Counted from the stretch's first letter, positions 36,007 to 45,187 are shown. The stretch is 64,000 nucleotides of DNA from Dokdonella fugitiva (GCF_004342425.1 NZ_SLWQ01000003.1:372001-436000), one strand, 5' to 3'. The notes: a model not told the origin generated them from the letters alone. A program made the numbers and translations.

Positions 36007-37884
36007 TCAAGCCACCTTGTCCGCTTCGCGCGGCTGCTGCACGCCGATCCGGCCTTCGATCGCGCGCGTGATGAAGCGCGCGGTGATCGGCGTGCCGTCG
36101 TAGTGCAATACCGGCACGAGCCGCGCGGGGTCGATGCCGAACTCGTTGACGAGCATCGAGCGCAGCTGCGCATCGCGGTTCTGCTCCACGACGAACACGC
36201 GTTCGTGCGCGGCGATGAACTCGGCAACCGCGTCGGCGAACGGGAACGCGCGCACGCGCAGGGTGTCGAGGTGCACGCCGTTGCGCTCGAGCGCGACGAT
36301 CGCCTCGTCCATCGCCGGCGCGGTCGAGCCGAAGTGGATCGCGCCGAGTGTCGTCGGCTGCGCCGCCTTGCGCAACAACGGCTGCGGCACCAGCGACTTG
36401 GCGGTCTCGAACTTCTTCAGCAGGCGCTCCATGTTGTAGACGTAGTCGGGGCCGCGCTCGGAATAGCGCGCGTACGGATCGCGCGAGGTGCCGCGCGTGA
36501 AGTACGCGCCCTTGTCCGGATGCGTGCCCGGGTAGGTGCGGTACGGGATGCCGTCGCCGTCGACGTCCTTGTAGCGACCGAAGTCCTTGCCCGACTCGAG
36601 CTCGGCCGCGCTCATCACCTTGCCGCGGTCGTACGTGCGCGCATCGTCCCACGTGAACGGCGCGCACAGGCGCTGGTTCATGCCGATGTCGAGGTCGGTC
36701 ATCACGAACACCGGCGTCTGCAGGCGATCGGCGAGATCGAGCGCGTCGGCCGAGAACGCGAAGCACTCGGTCGGGTCGCACGGGAACAGCAGCACGTGCT
36801 TGGTATCGCCGTGCGAGGCGTAGGCGCAGGCGACGAGATCGGCCTGCTGCGTGCGCGTCGGCATGCCGGTCGACGGGCCGCCGCGCTGCACGTCGATGAT
36901 CGTGACCGGGATCTCGGCGAAGTAGGCGAGGCCGATGAACTCGGTCATCAGCGAGATGCCCGGGCCCGAGGTCGCGGTGAACGCGCGCGCGCCGTTCCAG
37001 CCGGCGCCGACGACCATGCCGATCGAGGCGATTTCGTCCTCGGCCTGCACGATCGCGAAGCGGTTCGCGCCGGTTCCGGGATCGACGCGATACTTCATGC
37101 AGTACTTCTGGAACGCCTCGGCGAGCGAGGACGACGGCGTGATCGGATACCACGCGCAGACGGTCGCGCCGCCGTAGACGCAGCCGAGCGCGGCGGCGCT
37201 GTTGCCGTCGACGAAGATGCGGTCGCCGACCCCGTCGGCGTGCTGCACGCGCAGGCCGAAGTGCTCCTTGTCGAAAAGCCCGGCCGTGGAGGGCCGGTCT
37301 GTCGCGGACGGATCCGCATGAAGGAAATACTCGCGCCCGAGGTGCAAAGCCTGCTTGTTGGCGTCGAGCAGCTTTTCCTTGCCCTTGTACTGTTCGCCGA
37401 GCAGGCGCTCGATGATCGCCACGTCGATGTCGAGCAGCACCGACAGGGCGCCGACGTACATGATGTTCTTGAACAGCTGGCGCTGGCGCGGATCGGTCCA
37501 GCTGCGGTTGCAGATCTCGGTGAGCGGGATGCCGATCGCGTGCACGTCGTCGCGGAACTTCGACTTCGGCAGCGCGCGCGTCGAGTCGTGGACGAGGTAG
37601 CCGCCGGGCTCGATCTCGCGCACGTCGGCGTCCCAGGTCTGCGGGTTCATCGCGACCATGAGGTCGACCCCGCCACGCCGGCCGAGCCAGCCTTCGCCGC
37701 TCACGCGCACTTCGTACCAGGTCGGCAGGCCCTGGATGTTCGACGGGAAGATGTTGCGCGGGCTGACCGGTACGCCCATGCGCAGGATCGCCTTCGCGAA
37801 CAGCTCGTTCGCGGAGGCCGAACCGGAACCGTTGACGTTGGCGAACTTGACGACGAAGTCGTTGACTGCGCAGATCGGGTTCAT
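36007..37884 (-). CDS. korA: 2-oxoacid:ferredoxin oxidoreductase, fused gamma-alpha subunit
   Basis: The 625-residue subunit carries the gamma domain first (about 1-190, VNGSGSASANELFAKAILRMG) and the pyrimidine-binding alpha domain after it (WYPITPSSSLAEAF, QAEDEIASIGMVVGAGWNGARAFTATSGPG). This is the fused form found in aerobic 2-oxoglutarate:ferredoxin oxidoreductases such as the mycobacterial KorA. It pairs with KorB. ATG 37884 has conserved sequence from its first residues. The upstream gene for the ferredoxin/oxidoreductase subunit ends 55 bp away on the same strand; the downstream gene starts immediately. Confidence 0.92.
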   Translation of the reverse strand: MNPICAVNDFVVKFANVNGSGSASANELFAKAILRMGVPVSPRNIFPSNIQGLPTWYEVRVSGEGWLGRRGGVDLMVAMNPQTWDADVREIEPGGYLVHDSTRALPKSKFRDDVHAIGIPLTEICNRSWTDPRQRQLFKNIMYVGALSVLLDIDVAIIERLLGEQYKGKEKLLDANKQALHLGREYFLHADPSATDRPSTAGLFDKEHFGLRVQHADGVGDRIFVDGNSAAALGCVYGGATVCAWYPITPSSSLAEAFQKYCMKYRVDPGTGANRFAIVQAEDEIASIGMVVGAGWNGARAFTATSGPGISLMTEFIGLAYFAEIPVTIIDVQRGGPSTGMPTRTQQADLVACAYASHGDTKHVLLFPCDPTECFAFSADALDLADRLQTPVFVMTDLDIGMNQRLCAPFTWDDARTYDRGKVMSAAELESGKDFGRYKDVDGDGIPYRTYPGTHPDKGAYFTRGTSRDPYARYSERGPDYVYNMERLLKKFETAKSLVPQPLLRKAAQPTTLGAIHFGSTAPAMDEAIVALERNGVHLDTLRVRAFPFADAVAEFIAAHERVFVVEQNRDAQLRSMLVNEFGIDPARLVPVLHYDGTPITARFITRAIEGRIGVQQPREADKVA

Positions 37885-37939
37885 GCACCGACTCCCGGCA
37901 TCGCCGATGCCGCGGCGCGCAGTGATGCCGGCCGCGCGC

Positions 37940-39769
37940 TCATGCGGCCTTCTCCTTCGGCCCGCCGGAGCGGCAGCCCTCGCCGGCGTGCGTGATGCCG
38001 AGCAGGAACTTCTGCATGTCCCACGCGCCGGTCGGGCAGCGTTCGGCGCACAGGCCGCAGTGCAGGCAGACGTCTTCGTCCTTGACCATCACGCGGCCGG
38101 TCTTGAGCGGCCCCGACACGTAGAGATCCTGCGTCGCGTTCAGCGCCGGCGCGGACAGGCGCGTGCGCAGCGCGGCCTCGTCGCCGTTCTGCGTGAACGT
38201 GATGCAGTCCATCGGACAGATGTCGACGCAGGCGTCGCACTCGATGCAGACGCGCTCGGTGAACACGGTCTGCACGTCGCAGTTGAGGCAACGCTGCGTC
38301 TCCTTCCAGGCGGTTTCGGTGTCGAAGCCGAGCTCGACTTCGAGCGAGATGCTCCTGAGCGTCCTCCCCGCGTCGGCCCATGGCACCTTGTAGCGCTCGT
38401 CGGGCGAGACGTCGTTGTCGTAGCTCCACTCGTGGATGCCCATCTTCTGCGAGATCATCTCGACCGCGGGCGCGGGCCGCGCGCGCACGTCGCCGCCCGA
38501 CAACAGTGCGTCGATCGACACCGCGGCTTCGTGCCCGTGCGCGACCGCCCAGATGATGTTCTTCGGGCCGAACGCCGCGTCGCCGCCGAAGAACACGTGC
38601 GGCAGGCTCGATTGCATCGTCACGCTGTCGACGACGGGCATGTCCCAGCGCGGGTCGAACGCGATGCCGATGTCGCGTTCGATCCACGGGAACGCGTTTT
38701 CCTGGCCGACTGCGATCAGCACTTCGTCGCACTCGAAGAAGTCGTCGGCTTCGCCGGTCGGCACGAGCGTGCGCCGGCCGTTCGCATCGCGCTCCGCGCG
38801 CACCTTCCCGAACGTCATGCCGGTCAGCCGGCCGCCCTCGTGCACGAATGCCTTCGGCACGCGGTAGTCGAGGATCGGGATGCCCTCGTGCATCGCGTCC
38901 TCCTTCTCCCACGGGCTCGCCTTCATCTCGTCGAAGCCGGAGCGCACGATCACCTTGACGTCGTCGCCGCCGAGGCGGCGCGCGGAACGGCAGCAGTCCA
39001 TCGCGGTGTTGCCGCCGCCGAGCACGATCACGCGCCGGCCGACCTTCGCGACGTGGCCGAAATAGACCGAGGCGAGCCAGTCGATGCCGACGTGGATGTG
39101 CGCGGCCGCTTCGCGCCGGCCGGGCAGGTCGAGGTCGCGCCCGCGGGGCGCGCCACAACCGACGAACACCGCGTCGTAGTTCTCGGCGAGCAGCGCCTTC
39201 AGCGATTCGATTCGGCGGCCGCCGACGAAGTCCACGCCGAGGCCGAGGACGTAACCGGTCTCCTCGTCGATGACGTGCTCGGGCAGGCGGAAGCGCGGTA
39301 CCTGGGTGCGCATGAAGCCCCCCGCCTTCGCGTCGGACTCGAACACGGTCACGTGGTAGCCGAGGGGCGCGAGGTCGCGCGCGACGGTGAGCGAGGCGGG
39401 TCCGGCGCCGATGCAGGCGACGCGCTTGCCGTTGCGCTGCGCGGGCGCTTTCGGCAGGCGCGGGCGGATGTCGTCCTTGAAGTCGGCCGCGACGCGCTTG
39501 AGGCGGCAGATCGCGACGGGCTCGGGCTTGCCGCCCGCGCTCGCCTCGACGCGGCCGCGCCGGCATGCGGGTTCGCACGGGCGATCGCAGGTGCGCCCGA
39601 GGATTCCCGGGAACACGTTCGACTTCCAGTTGACGAGATAGGCGTCCGAATAGCGGCCGGCCGCGATCAGGCGGATGTATTCGGGGACCGGCGTATGGGC
39701 CGGGCAGGCCCACTGGCAATCGACGACCTTGTGGAAATAGGCGGGGTCACGCGTATCGGTCGGCTGCAC
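37940..39769 (-). CDS. GltD-like FAD oxidoreductase fused to 2x[4Fe-4S] ferredoxin
   Basis: The 609-residue protein has an N-terminal Fe-S domain of the glutamate-synthase small-subunit type (CQWACPAHTPV and CDRPCEPACRRG), two dinucleotide-binding folds (CIGAGPASLTVARDLA near 115 and VIVLGGGNTAMDC near 245), and two C-terminal [4Fe-4S] motifs (CIECDACVDICPMDC and CLHCGLCAERCPTG). It can therefore pass electrons between NAD(P)H, FAD and ferredoxin-type clusters, and probably serves as electron partner of KorAB. The start is GTG 39769 with AGGGGA upstream. It is the first gene of the operon, behind a promoter with an overlapping palindrome. Confidence 0.88.
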   Translation of the reverse strand: MQPTDTRDPAYFHKVVDCQWACPAHTPVPEYIRLIAAGRYSDAYLVNWKSNVFPGILGRTCDRPCEPACRRGRVEASAGGKPEPVAICRLKRVAADFKDDIRPRLPKAPAQRNGKRVACIGAGPASLTVARDLAPLGYHVTVFESDAKAGGFMRTQVPRFRLPEHVIDEETGYVLGLGVDFVGGRRIESLKALLAENYDAVFVGCGAPRGRDLDLPGRREAAAHIHVGIDWLASVYFGHVAKVGRRVIVLGGGNTAMDCCRSARRLGGDDVKVIVRSGFDEMKASPWEKEDAMHEGIPILDYRVPKAFVHEGGRLTGMTFGKVRAERDANGRRTLVPTGEADDFFECDEVLIAVGQENAFPWIERDIGIAFDPRWDMPVVDSVTMQSSLPHVFFGGDAAFGPKNIIWAVAHGHEAAVSIDALLSGGDVRARPAPAVEMISQKMGIHEWSYDNDVSPDERYKVPWADAGRTLRSISLEVELGFDTETAWKETQRCLNCDVQTVFTERVCIECDACVDICPMDCITFTQNGDEAALRTRLSAPALNATQDLYVSGPLKTGRVMVKDEDVCLHCGLCAERCPTGAWDMQKFLLGITHAGEGCRSGGPKEKAA

Positions 39770-39808
39770 TACGGTCCCCTCTGGAAACGCACAGTGTTGC
39801 GGTCGCCG

Positions 39809-39837
39809 AGACTAGACCTAGTCCCGGCGTGGTGCAA
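39809..39837 (-). promoter_or_regulatory. Probable kor operon promoter with overlapping palindrome
   Basis: Read leftward, TTGCAC (39837-39832) and TAGTCT (39814-39809) are separated by 17 bases and lie 40 bases before the first gene's GTG. A dyad, GACTAG-2 bases-CTAGTC (39810-39823), covers the -10 box, so a dimeric regulator could repress here. The regulator is not known. Confidence 0.5.
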
Positions 39838-39896
39838 AGCGCAGCGCACCAAATGCGCGCATGGCGCGAACCGCGGAAGCGACGTTCCGCGCGCGG

Positions 39897-40148
39897 CTAT
39901 CCGTCGCCGTTCTCCTGCGCCTCGATGTCGCGGTCGTGCTTTTCCTTCTCCTGCTGCAGTTGCTGCTCGACGCCCTTGGCCTTGTCGATCGCCTTGAGCT
40001 GGTCGTCGAACACGGTCTTCTGCCTCGGTGCAGGCGGCGCGGGCGCGTCGGCCCTGGTGGCATCCGCCTTGGCGGCGTCGGCGTCGTGCTTGCCGCCGCA
40101 GGCGGCGAGGGCGAGCAGCGCGCCCGCGAGCAGGATGGTGCGGTTCAT
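39897..40148 (-). CDS. Small coiled lipoprotein
   Basis: The 83-residue precursor has a lipoprotein signal ([19 protein letters not shown]; lipidated Cys17). The mature 67 residues are highly polar, Ala/Pro-rich at first and then a charged helix ([29 protein letters not shown]) likely to form a coiled coil. ATG 40148 has GGGAG a few bases upstream. It is divergent from the SDR gene. Function unknown; it is too short for any family I know. Confidence 0.75.
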   Translation of the reverse strand: MNRTILLAGALLALAACGGKHDADAAKADATRADAPAPPAPRQKTVFDDQLKAIDKAKGVEQQLQQEKEKHDRDIEAQENGDG

Positions 40149-40223
40149 GGCGGACTCCCGGTGGCGGTATCCGCTAGAGTCTGCGCCGCGGCCGGCGCCG
40201 GCCACAAGCAGGAGGAAGCACGC

Positions 40224-41003
40224 ATGGCGAATCCGTCACGTTGGCGGCTCGATGGCCGCGCCGCGCTCGTGACCGGCGCGAGCCAGGGCATCGGTTACGC
40301 GTGCGCGCGCGAGCTCGCCGCGCTCGGCGCGGACGTGCTGCTCGTCGCGCGCGACGAGGTGCGCCTCGAGCAGGCGCGCGCGGAACTGGCGGAGGAATTC
40401 CCGGACGGCGCGTTCTTCGCGTGCGACGCCGACCTGGCCGTGCAGGAACAGCGCCTCGAAGTGTTCGACTGGATCGCCGACCTCGACGTCGACCTGTCGC
40501 TGCTCGTCAACAACGTCGGCGGCAACGAGTCGAAGCCCGCGCTCGACTACACGCTCGACGAGGTGCGCGCGCTGGTCGACCTCAACGTGCTCAGCGCATT
40601 CGAACTGTGCCGCCTCGCGCACCCGCACCTCGCCGAACACGGCAATGCGGCGATCGTCAACGTCGGTTCCGTGTCCGGCCTCGTGCACGTGCGCACCGGC
40701 GCGCCGTACGGCCTGACCAAGGCGGCCCTGCACCAGCTCACGCGCAACCTCGCGTGCGAATGGGCCGAGGATGGCATCCGCGTCAACGCGGTCGCGCCGT
40801 GGTACATCCGCACGCGCCGCACCGAGGGCAAGCTCGCCGACCCGGACTATCTCGATGACGTGTTGTTGCGCACGCCGATGGGCCGCATCGGCGAACCGGA
40901 AGAAGTCGCGGGCGCAGTCGCATTCCTGTGCCTGCCCGCATCGAGCTACGTGACGGGCGAGTGCATTGCAGTCGATGGTGGGTTCCTGCGTTACGGGTTC
41001 TGA
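40224..41003 (+). CDS. Short-chain dehydrogenase/reductase
   Basis: The 259-residue protein is a classical SDR with cofactor motif TGASQGIG (17-24), NNVGG (96-100), catalytic Ser149 and the YGLTK pair Tyr162/Lys166. The phrase [15 protein letters not shown] and the overall pattern are like tropinone-reductase-type SDRs, a group named after plant enzymes whose bacterial substrates are mostly unknown; I make no substrate claim. ATG 40224 has a strong AGGAGGA site. A REP-like unit and a second palindrome follow the stop codon. Confidence 0.9.
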   Translation: MANPSRWRLDGRAALVTGASQGIGYACARELAALGADVLLVARDEVRLEQARAELAEEFPDGAFFACDADLAVQEQRLEVFDWIADLDVDLSLLVNNVGGNESKPALDYTLDEVRALVDLNVLSAFELCRLAHPHLAEHGNAAIVNVGSVSGLVHVRTGAPYGLTKAALHQLTRNLACEWAEDGIRVNAVAPWYIRTRRTEGKLADPDYLDDVLLRTPMGRIGEPEEVAGAVAFLCLPASSYVTGECIAVDGGFLRYGF

Positions 41004-41031
41004 GCGGGGGCCGATGGCTGGTCGGGCTGAA

Positions 41032-41127
41032 GAGCATCGAGACCCGCGCCGCTCCCACGGGAGCCGTGCTCCGCGCAGGCTTTAACCGTTCGCCCTGAGC
41101 GCAGGACCGCAGGCCGGAGTCGAAGGG
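41032..41127. repeat. REP-like unit plus CGGAGTCGAAGGGC palindrome
   Basis: 41032-41059 is an inverted REP-like unit (GAGCATCGAGACCCGCGC then CGCTCCCACG). 41087-41127 is a second type of unit: CGTTCGCCCTGAGCGCAGG, then CGGAGTCGAAGGGCG, whose ends pair (CGCCCT with AGGGCG) and whose core matches 33428-33464. They fill the gap between the SDR and alkA genes. Confidence 0.65.
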
Positions 41128-41197
41128 CGTCCGGGTGACTGGCAACCACAGCCGAAAACGGCGAGTCGCGCCTGTCCACCTGCGCTAGCATCGTCGC

Positions 41198-42664
41198 ATG
41201 CAAGCCGCCGCCGTACCCGCCACGTCCCTTGATCCGCGCGTCTGCGACCAGGCGCGCCTCACGCGCGATGCGCGTTTCGACGGCCTCTTCTACGTCGCGG
41301 TCACGTCGACCGGGATCTATTGCCGCCCGGTCTGTCCGGCGCCGTCGCCGCGCGTGAAGAACATCCGCTACTACGACAGCGCGGCGGCCGCGGCGGCCGC
41401 GGGTTTCCGACCGTGCCTGCGCTGCCGGCCGGAGGCGGCGCCGGGCTCGCCGCTGCATCGGGCGAAGAGCGAACTCGTCGCGGGCGCATTGCGGCTGATC
41501 GAGCAGGGTGCGCTCGACGATGGCTCGTTGCCTGAACTCGCCGCGCGCGTCGGCGTCGGCGAGCGCCACCTGCGCCGCGTGTTCGCGGAGGAACTCGGCG
41601 CGAGCCCGCTCGACGTCGCCGCGACGCGTCGCCTGCTTTTCGCCAAGCAGCTGCTGACCGAAACCGCGATGCCGATCGCGCGCATCGCGGAAGCATCCGG
41701 CTATGCGAGCCTGCGCCGCTTCAACGCCGCGTTCGTCGCGACGTACGGCAAGCCGCCGCGCGATTTCCGGCGCGGCCGCGCGGCGGCGGACGCCGGCGCG
41801 GACGAGCTCGTGCTGCGCCTGCCGTACCGCGCGCCGTACGATTTCGACCACCTGCTGGGCTTCTACGGCCGCCGCACGATCCCCGGCGTCGAGGCGGTCG
41901 ACGATCGCAGCTACCGGCGCAGCGTCGTCGTCGCCGGCGTGCCCGGCTGGTTCGACGTCGCCGCGCTCCCCGGCGACGACGCGCTCGCGCTGCGCGTGCA
42001 TCATCCGTCGAGCAGCGCGGTCGGCACGATCGTCGCGCGCGTCAAGCGCATGTTCGACGTCGATGCGGACCCGCGCGCGCTCGAACTCGCGCTGCGCGGC
42101 AGCGCATTGCTGAAGCCATTGGTCCGGCGCTGGCCCGGCCAGCGCCTGCCGGGCGCATGGGACGGGTTCGAACTCGCGGTGCGCGCGGTACTCGGCCAGC
42201 AGGTCAGCGTCGCCGCGGCGCGCACGTTCGCGGCGCGCGTCGCGGCGACATACGGCACGCCGTATGCGGACGGCGAGGCCCACGGCGTCGGCGTGCTGTT
42301 CCCGACGCCGGAGCGGCTCGTCGATGCGCCGCTGGAGCAGCAGGGCATCATCCGCGCCCGCGCATCGACGATCCGCGGCATCGCACGCGCGGTGCTCGAC
42401 GGCCGGCTCGCGTTCCGCGCCGAGCAGCCGCTTGCCGCGTTCGAGCGCGACCTCGTCGCGTTGCCCGGCATCGGTGCGTGGACGGCGCACTACATCGCGA
42501 TGCGCGCGCTCGCCCAGCCGGACGCATTTCCGGCCGCCGACCTCATCCTGCGCCGCGCGGCGGGGCAGGGCCGGACCCTGTCCACGCGTGAACTCGAGCG
42601 GCTCGGGGAGAACTGGCGACCGTGGCGCGCGTACGCGGTGATGCTGCTGTGGCGCAGCAGCTAG
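41198..42664 (+). CDS. Ada-type regulator fused to AlkA 3-methyladenine glycosylase
   Basis: The 488-residue protein has an N-terminal Ada zinc domain (about 1-85) with Cys42, Cys46, Cys73 and Cys76 (YCRPVC and PCLRC), an AraC-type helix-turn-helix (about 88-195, IARIAEASGYASLRRFNAAF), and a C-terminal AlkA domain with the helix-hairpin-helix LPGIGAWTAHYIAMRAL and the catalytic aspartate in FPAADLILR. It likely senses methyl phosphotriesters on DNA, activates its own regulon and excises alkylated bases. Fusions of this form are known in actinobacteria and proteobacteria. The O6-methylguanine repair gene follows after a REP region, so the two may be functionally paired. Confidence 0.93.
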   Translation: MQAAAVPATSLDPRVCDQARLTRDARFDGLFYVAVTSTGIYCRPVCPAPSPRVKNIRYYDSAAAAAAAGFRPCLRCRPEAAPGSPLHRAKSELVAGALRLIEQGALDDGSLPELAARVGVGERHLRRVFAEELGASPLDVAATRRLLFAKQLLTETAMPIARIAEASGYASLRRFNAAFVATYGKPPRDFRRGRAAADAGADELVLRLPYRAPYDFDHLLGFYGRRTIPGVEAVDDRSYRRSVVVAGVPGWFDVAALPGDDALALRVHHPSSSAVGTIVARVKRMFDVDADPRALELALRGSALLKPLVRRWPGQRLPGAWDGFELAVRAVLGQQVSVAAARTFAARVAATYGTPYADGEAHGVGVLFPTPERLVDAPLEQQGIIRARASTIRGIARAVLDGRLAFRAEQPLAAFERDLVALPGIGAWTAHYIAMRALAQPDAFPAADLILRRAAGQGRTLSTRELERLGENWRPWRAYAVMLLWRSS

Positions 42665-42678
42665 GTTCCTGCGGAGGG

Positions 42679-42771
42679 GGAGCATCGCGGCCGGAGCCAC
42701 GCCCGCGGTGCTCGTTCCGCCGCATCGTCCGCAATGCCGTGGGAGCGGCTTCAACCGCGATTCGACACCCC
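42679..42771. repeat. Inverted pair of REP-like units
   Basis: An inverse unit GAGCATCGCGGCCGGAGCCAC (42680-42700) is followed by GCCCGCGGTGCTC and, 40 bases on, by a direct unit GTGGGAGCGGCTTCAACCGCGA (42739-42760). The paired, inverted layout and the sequence match those at 13314-13380. It lies between alkA and ogt. Confidence 0.65.
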
Positions 42772-42785
42772 GGAGTCCCGAGGCC

Positions 42786-43289
42786 ATGACCGTCAATTAC
42801 GACCATCTCGATACGCCGATCGGCCGCCTGCTGCTCGCCGCCGACGAAGCCGGCCTGCGCCACGTCGGATTCGAACGCGCGGACCGGGGCGAGCGCATCG
42901 ATCCGTCGTGGCGTCGCGGTCGCCGCGGCCTCGAGAACGCGATCGCGCAGCTTCGCGCGTATTTCGCCGGCGAGCTGCACGCGTTCGACCTGCCGCTCGC
43001 GGCCGAAGGCACGGCCTTCCGCAAGGCGGTCTGGGACGCGCTCGTGCGCATTCCCTACGGCGAAACGATCAGCTACGGCGAACTCGCGCGCCGCATCGGC
43101 GACCCGTCGGCGAGCCGCGCGGTCGGCGCCGCGAACGGCGCGAACCCGCTGCCGATCATCGTGCCCTGCCATCGCGTGATCGGCGCCGACGGCAAACTCA
43201 CCGGCTTCGGCGGCGGCCTGCCCATCAAGCAATGGCTGCTCGCCCACGAACGCCGCCACGCCCCGCGCGCACCGTTCGCGCTGGCGTAA
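42786..43289 (+). CDS. ogt: Methylated-DNA-protein cysteine methyltransferase
   Basis: The 167-residue protein removes alkyl groups from O6-alkylguanine onto its own cysteine, a one-use repair reaction. The active site is PCHRV with Cys128; the preceding helix (SYGELARRIGDPSASRAVGAANGANPLPIIV) is the DNA-binding helix-turn-helix containing the arginine finger. Length fits the Ogt type without an Ada domain. ATG 42786 precedes MTVNYDHLDTPIG, where homology starts. It lies downstream of the Ada-AlkA fusion gene, separated by REP units. Confidence 0.94.
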   Translation: MTVNYDHLDTPIGRLLLAADEAGLRHVGFERADRGERIDPSWRRGRRGLENAIAQLRAYFAGELHAFDLPLAAEGTAFRKAVWDALVRIPYGETISYGELARRIGDPSASRAVGAANGANPLPIIVPCHRVIGADGKLTGFGGGLPIKQWLLAHERRHAPRAPFALA

Positions 43290-43338
43290 CCCAAGCCGAA
43301 GCCTTTGGCTTGGGAGCCTGGCTCCGGAGCGAAACGCG

Positions 43339-43971
43339 TCAGCAGCCGCGCAGGCGTTCGCGTAGCTCGGCCTGCTCCTGTTCGAGCCGGGCCTCGGTGT
43401 CGCTGAAGGCGCGGCGCAGTTGGCCGGTGACCTTGTCGAGTTCGTTGCGAAGGTAGGCGCAGGCTTCGACCGCGTCGGCGTGGTGGCAGTCGTCGACGAC
43501 CCAGACCCAGCTCGCGCCGAGCGGGTCGGCATGCGCGGGGATCGACGACGGATGCTGCAGTTCCGGAGCCGAGACGCCGATGCCGCCGGGGCCGTACGCC
43601 TGCGCGAGGCTCCGGCCCGAGTCGGCGAGCATCGCGTACGGCACGAGGCTGCGGCGGCCGATGCCGTCTTCGCTGACGTAGCGGCTGCCATCGGTCGCGA
43701 CGCAGAGGTAGAACGACGGAGGCGGTATCGCCGGCACCGCCGTCGGCGGCGGCGCCGGCGCAGCGGGCGGCGCCGGTTCTTCATCGACCACATCGGATGG
43801 CGCAGCCTGGACCACCGGCGGTGGATCGGCGAGGTGGATCACCGACTGGCCGCGCGCATCCGCGCACGGCGTGTCCTGGTAACCGATGCCGTCCGGACCC
43901 GTGCAGCGGTACACCTCGGTCGCCGCGGCGGCGAGCGGGAAACAGGCGAGCAGGAGCAGCAGGCGTGGCAT
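43339..43971 (-). CDS. Exported DUF4124-type protein with coiled tail
   Basis: The 210-residue precursor has a signal peptide (MPRLLLLLACFPLAAAA). A DUF4124-type domain follows (TEVYRCTGPDGIGYQDTPC), then a Pro/Ala linker, a second Cys-containing repeat of similar kind (FYLCVATDGSRYVSEDG) and a charged helical tail ending in Cys (LEQEQAELRERLRGC). Such proteins are periplasmic and of unknown function. ATG 43971 matches the signal peptide. It is divergent from the threonine aldolase gene and convergent with ogt. Confidence 0.8.
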   Translation of the reverse strand: MPRLLLLLACFPLAAAATEVYRCTGPDGIGYQDTPCADARGQSVIHLADPPPVVQAAPSDVVDEEPAPPAAPAPPPTAVPAIPPPSFYLCVATDGSRYVSEDGIGRRSLVPYAMLADSGRSLAQAYGPGGIGVSAPELQHPSSIPAHADPLGASWVWVVDDCHHADAVEACAYLRNELDKVTGQLRRAFSDTEARLEQEQAELRERLRGC

Positions 43972-44065
43972 GCGCGCATGGTACGCCCGTGCATGACGGG
44001 CGGCGCGTCCCGGCGCGGGCGGAATCGGACTACGATGCGCGTCTGCCACCCTGCTGGAGATCCGG

Positions 44066-45121
44066 ATGACCGTCGCCGATTTCATCGACCTGGCCAGCGA
44101 CACGAAGACGCGCCCGACGGCTGCGATGCGTGCGGCGATGGCGGCGGCCGAGGTCGGCGACGAGCGCGCGCACGAGGATCCAAGCGTGAACCGCCTGCTC
44201 GAGCGCTGCGCCGCGCTGCTCGGCAAGGAAGCCGCGGTGTTCCTGCCGTCCGGCACGATGGCCAACGAAATCGCACTCGCCGTGCACTGCCGGCCCGGCG
44301 ACGCCGTGCTGTGCGATGCGACGTCGCACCTGATCGGCTTCGAAGGTGGCGGCCCCGCCGCGCTCGCGGGCGTGATGATCGAGCCGATCGCCGGCCGGCG
44401 CGGCATCTTCGACGCGTCGGCGCTGCGCGCGGCGATCCGCGCCGACGTGCCGCATGCGCCGCGCCAGCGCCTCGTCGTCGCCGAGCAGACGTCGAACCTC
44501 GGTGGCGGCGCGGTATGGCCGCGGGCGACGCTCGACGAGGTCGCCGCGACCGCGCACGAAGCGCGGCTCGCGACGCACATGGACGGCGCCCGCCTGCTCA
44601 ACGCCTGCATCGCGAGCGGCGTCGCCGCGGCCGAGCATGCGCGCGGTTGGGACTCGGTCTGGATCGACTTCAGCAAGGGGCTCGGCGCGCCGGGTGGTGC
44701 CGTGCTCGCGGGCACCCGCGCGTTCTGCGACGAGGCGTTCCGCATCAAGCTGCGCTGGGGTGGCGCGATGCGCCAGAGCGGCATCATCGCCGCCGCGTGC
44801 GAGTACGCGCTCGACCACCATGTCGAACGCCTCGCCGAGGATCATGCGAATGCGCGCCGCTTCGCCGGGCTGATCGCGGGCGCAGCGGGGATCACGATCG
44901 CAGCGGACGATGTCCAGACCAACCTCGTCTACTTCGATGTCGAGGCCGGCGGTGCCGGTGCGTTCGTCGCTGCGCTGCAGGCGCGTGGCGTGCGCATGGT
45001 CGCGATGGGCCCGTCGCGCGTGCGCGCGGTGACGCACCTGGACGTCGATGCGGGCGCCATCGAACGGGCCGCGGCGGTGGTTCGGGCATTGTGCGAGGAA
45101 AAGCGACGAAACGCGTCATGA
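44066..45121 (+). CDS. ltaE: Low-specificity L-threonine aldolase
   Basis: The 351-residue PLP enzyme cleaves L-threonine and L-allo-threonine to glycine and acetaldehyde. The start motif DLASDTKTRPT, the substrate-pocket histidine in PSGTMANEIALAVH, the PLP-stacking and phosphate residues, and the Schiff-base lysine in DFSKGLGAPGG (Lys204) are all present; length is normal for the family. ATG 44066 with GGAGAT upstream is the start. It precedes a diguanylate cyclase gene by 66 bp, with no evident functional link. Confidence 0.92.
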   Translation: MTVADFIDLASDTKTRPTAAMRAAMAAAEVGDERAHEDPSVNRLLERCAALLGKEAAVFLPSGTMANEIALAVHCRPGDAVLCDATSHLIGFEGGGPAALAGVMIEPIAGRRGIFDASALRAAIRADVPHAPRQRLVVAEQTSNLGGGAVWPRATLDEVAATAHEARLATHMDGARLLNACIASGVAAAEHARGWDSVWIDFSKGLGAPGGAVLAGTRAFCDEAFRIKLRWGGAMRQSGIIAAACEYALDHHVERLAEDHANARRFAGLIAGAAGITIAADDVQTNLVYFDVEAGGAGAFVAALQARGVRMVAMGPSRVRAVTHLDVDAGAIERAAAVVRALCEEKRRNAS

Positions 45122-45187
45122 CGCAGGGTTTCTGACTGGCCCGCGATTTGCTTTCCCTGGGGGTGAGGCAGCGAAGAAGGGCGTGTC

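Noticed and set aside
35210-37888. Single 892-codon minus-strand frame covering korA and the exported protein gene
   Set aside because: Only its last 171 codons (35210-35725) are convincing, with a signal peptide; over korA it is out of frame with the real protein.
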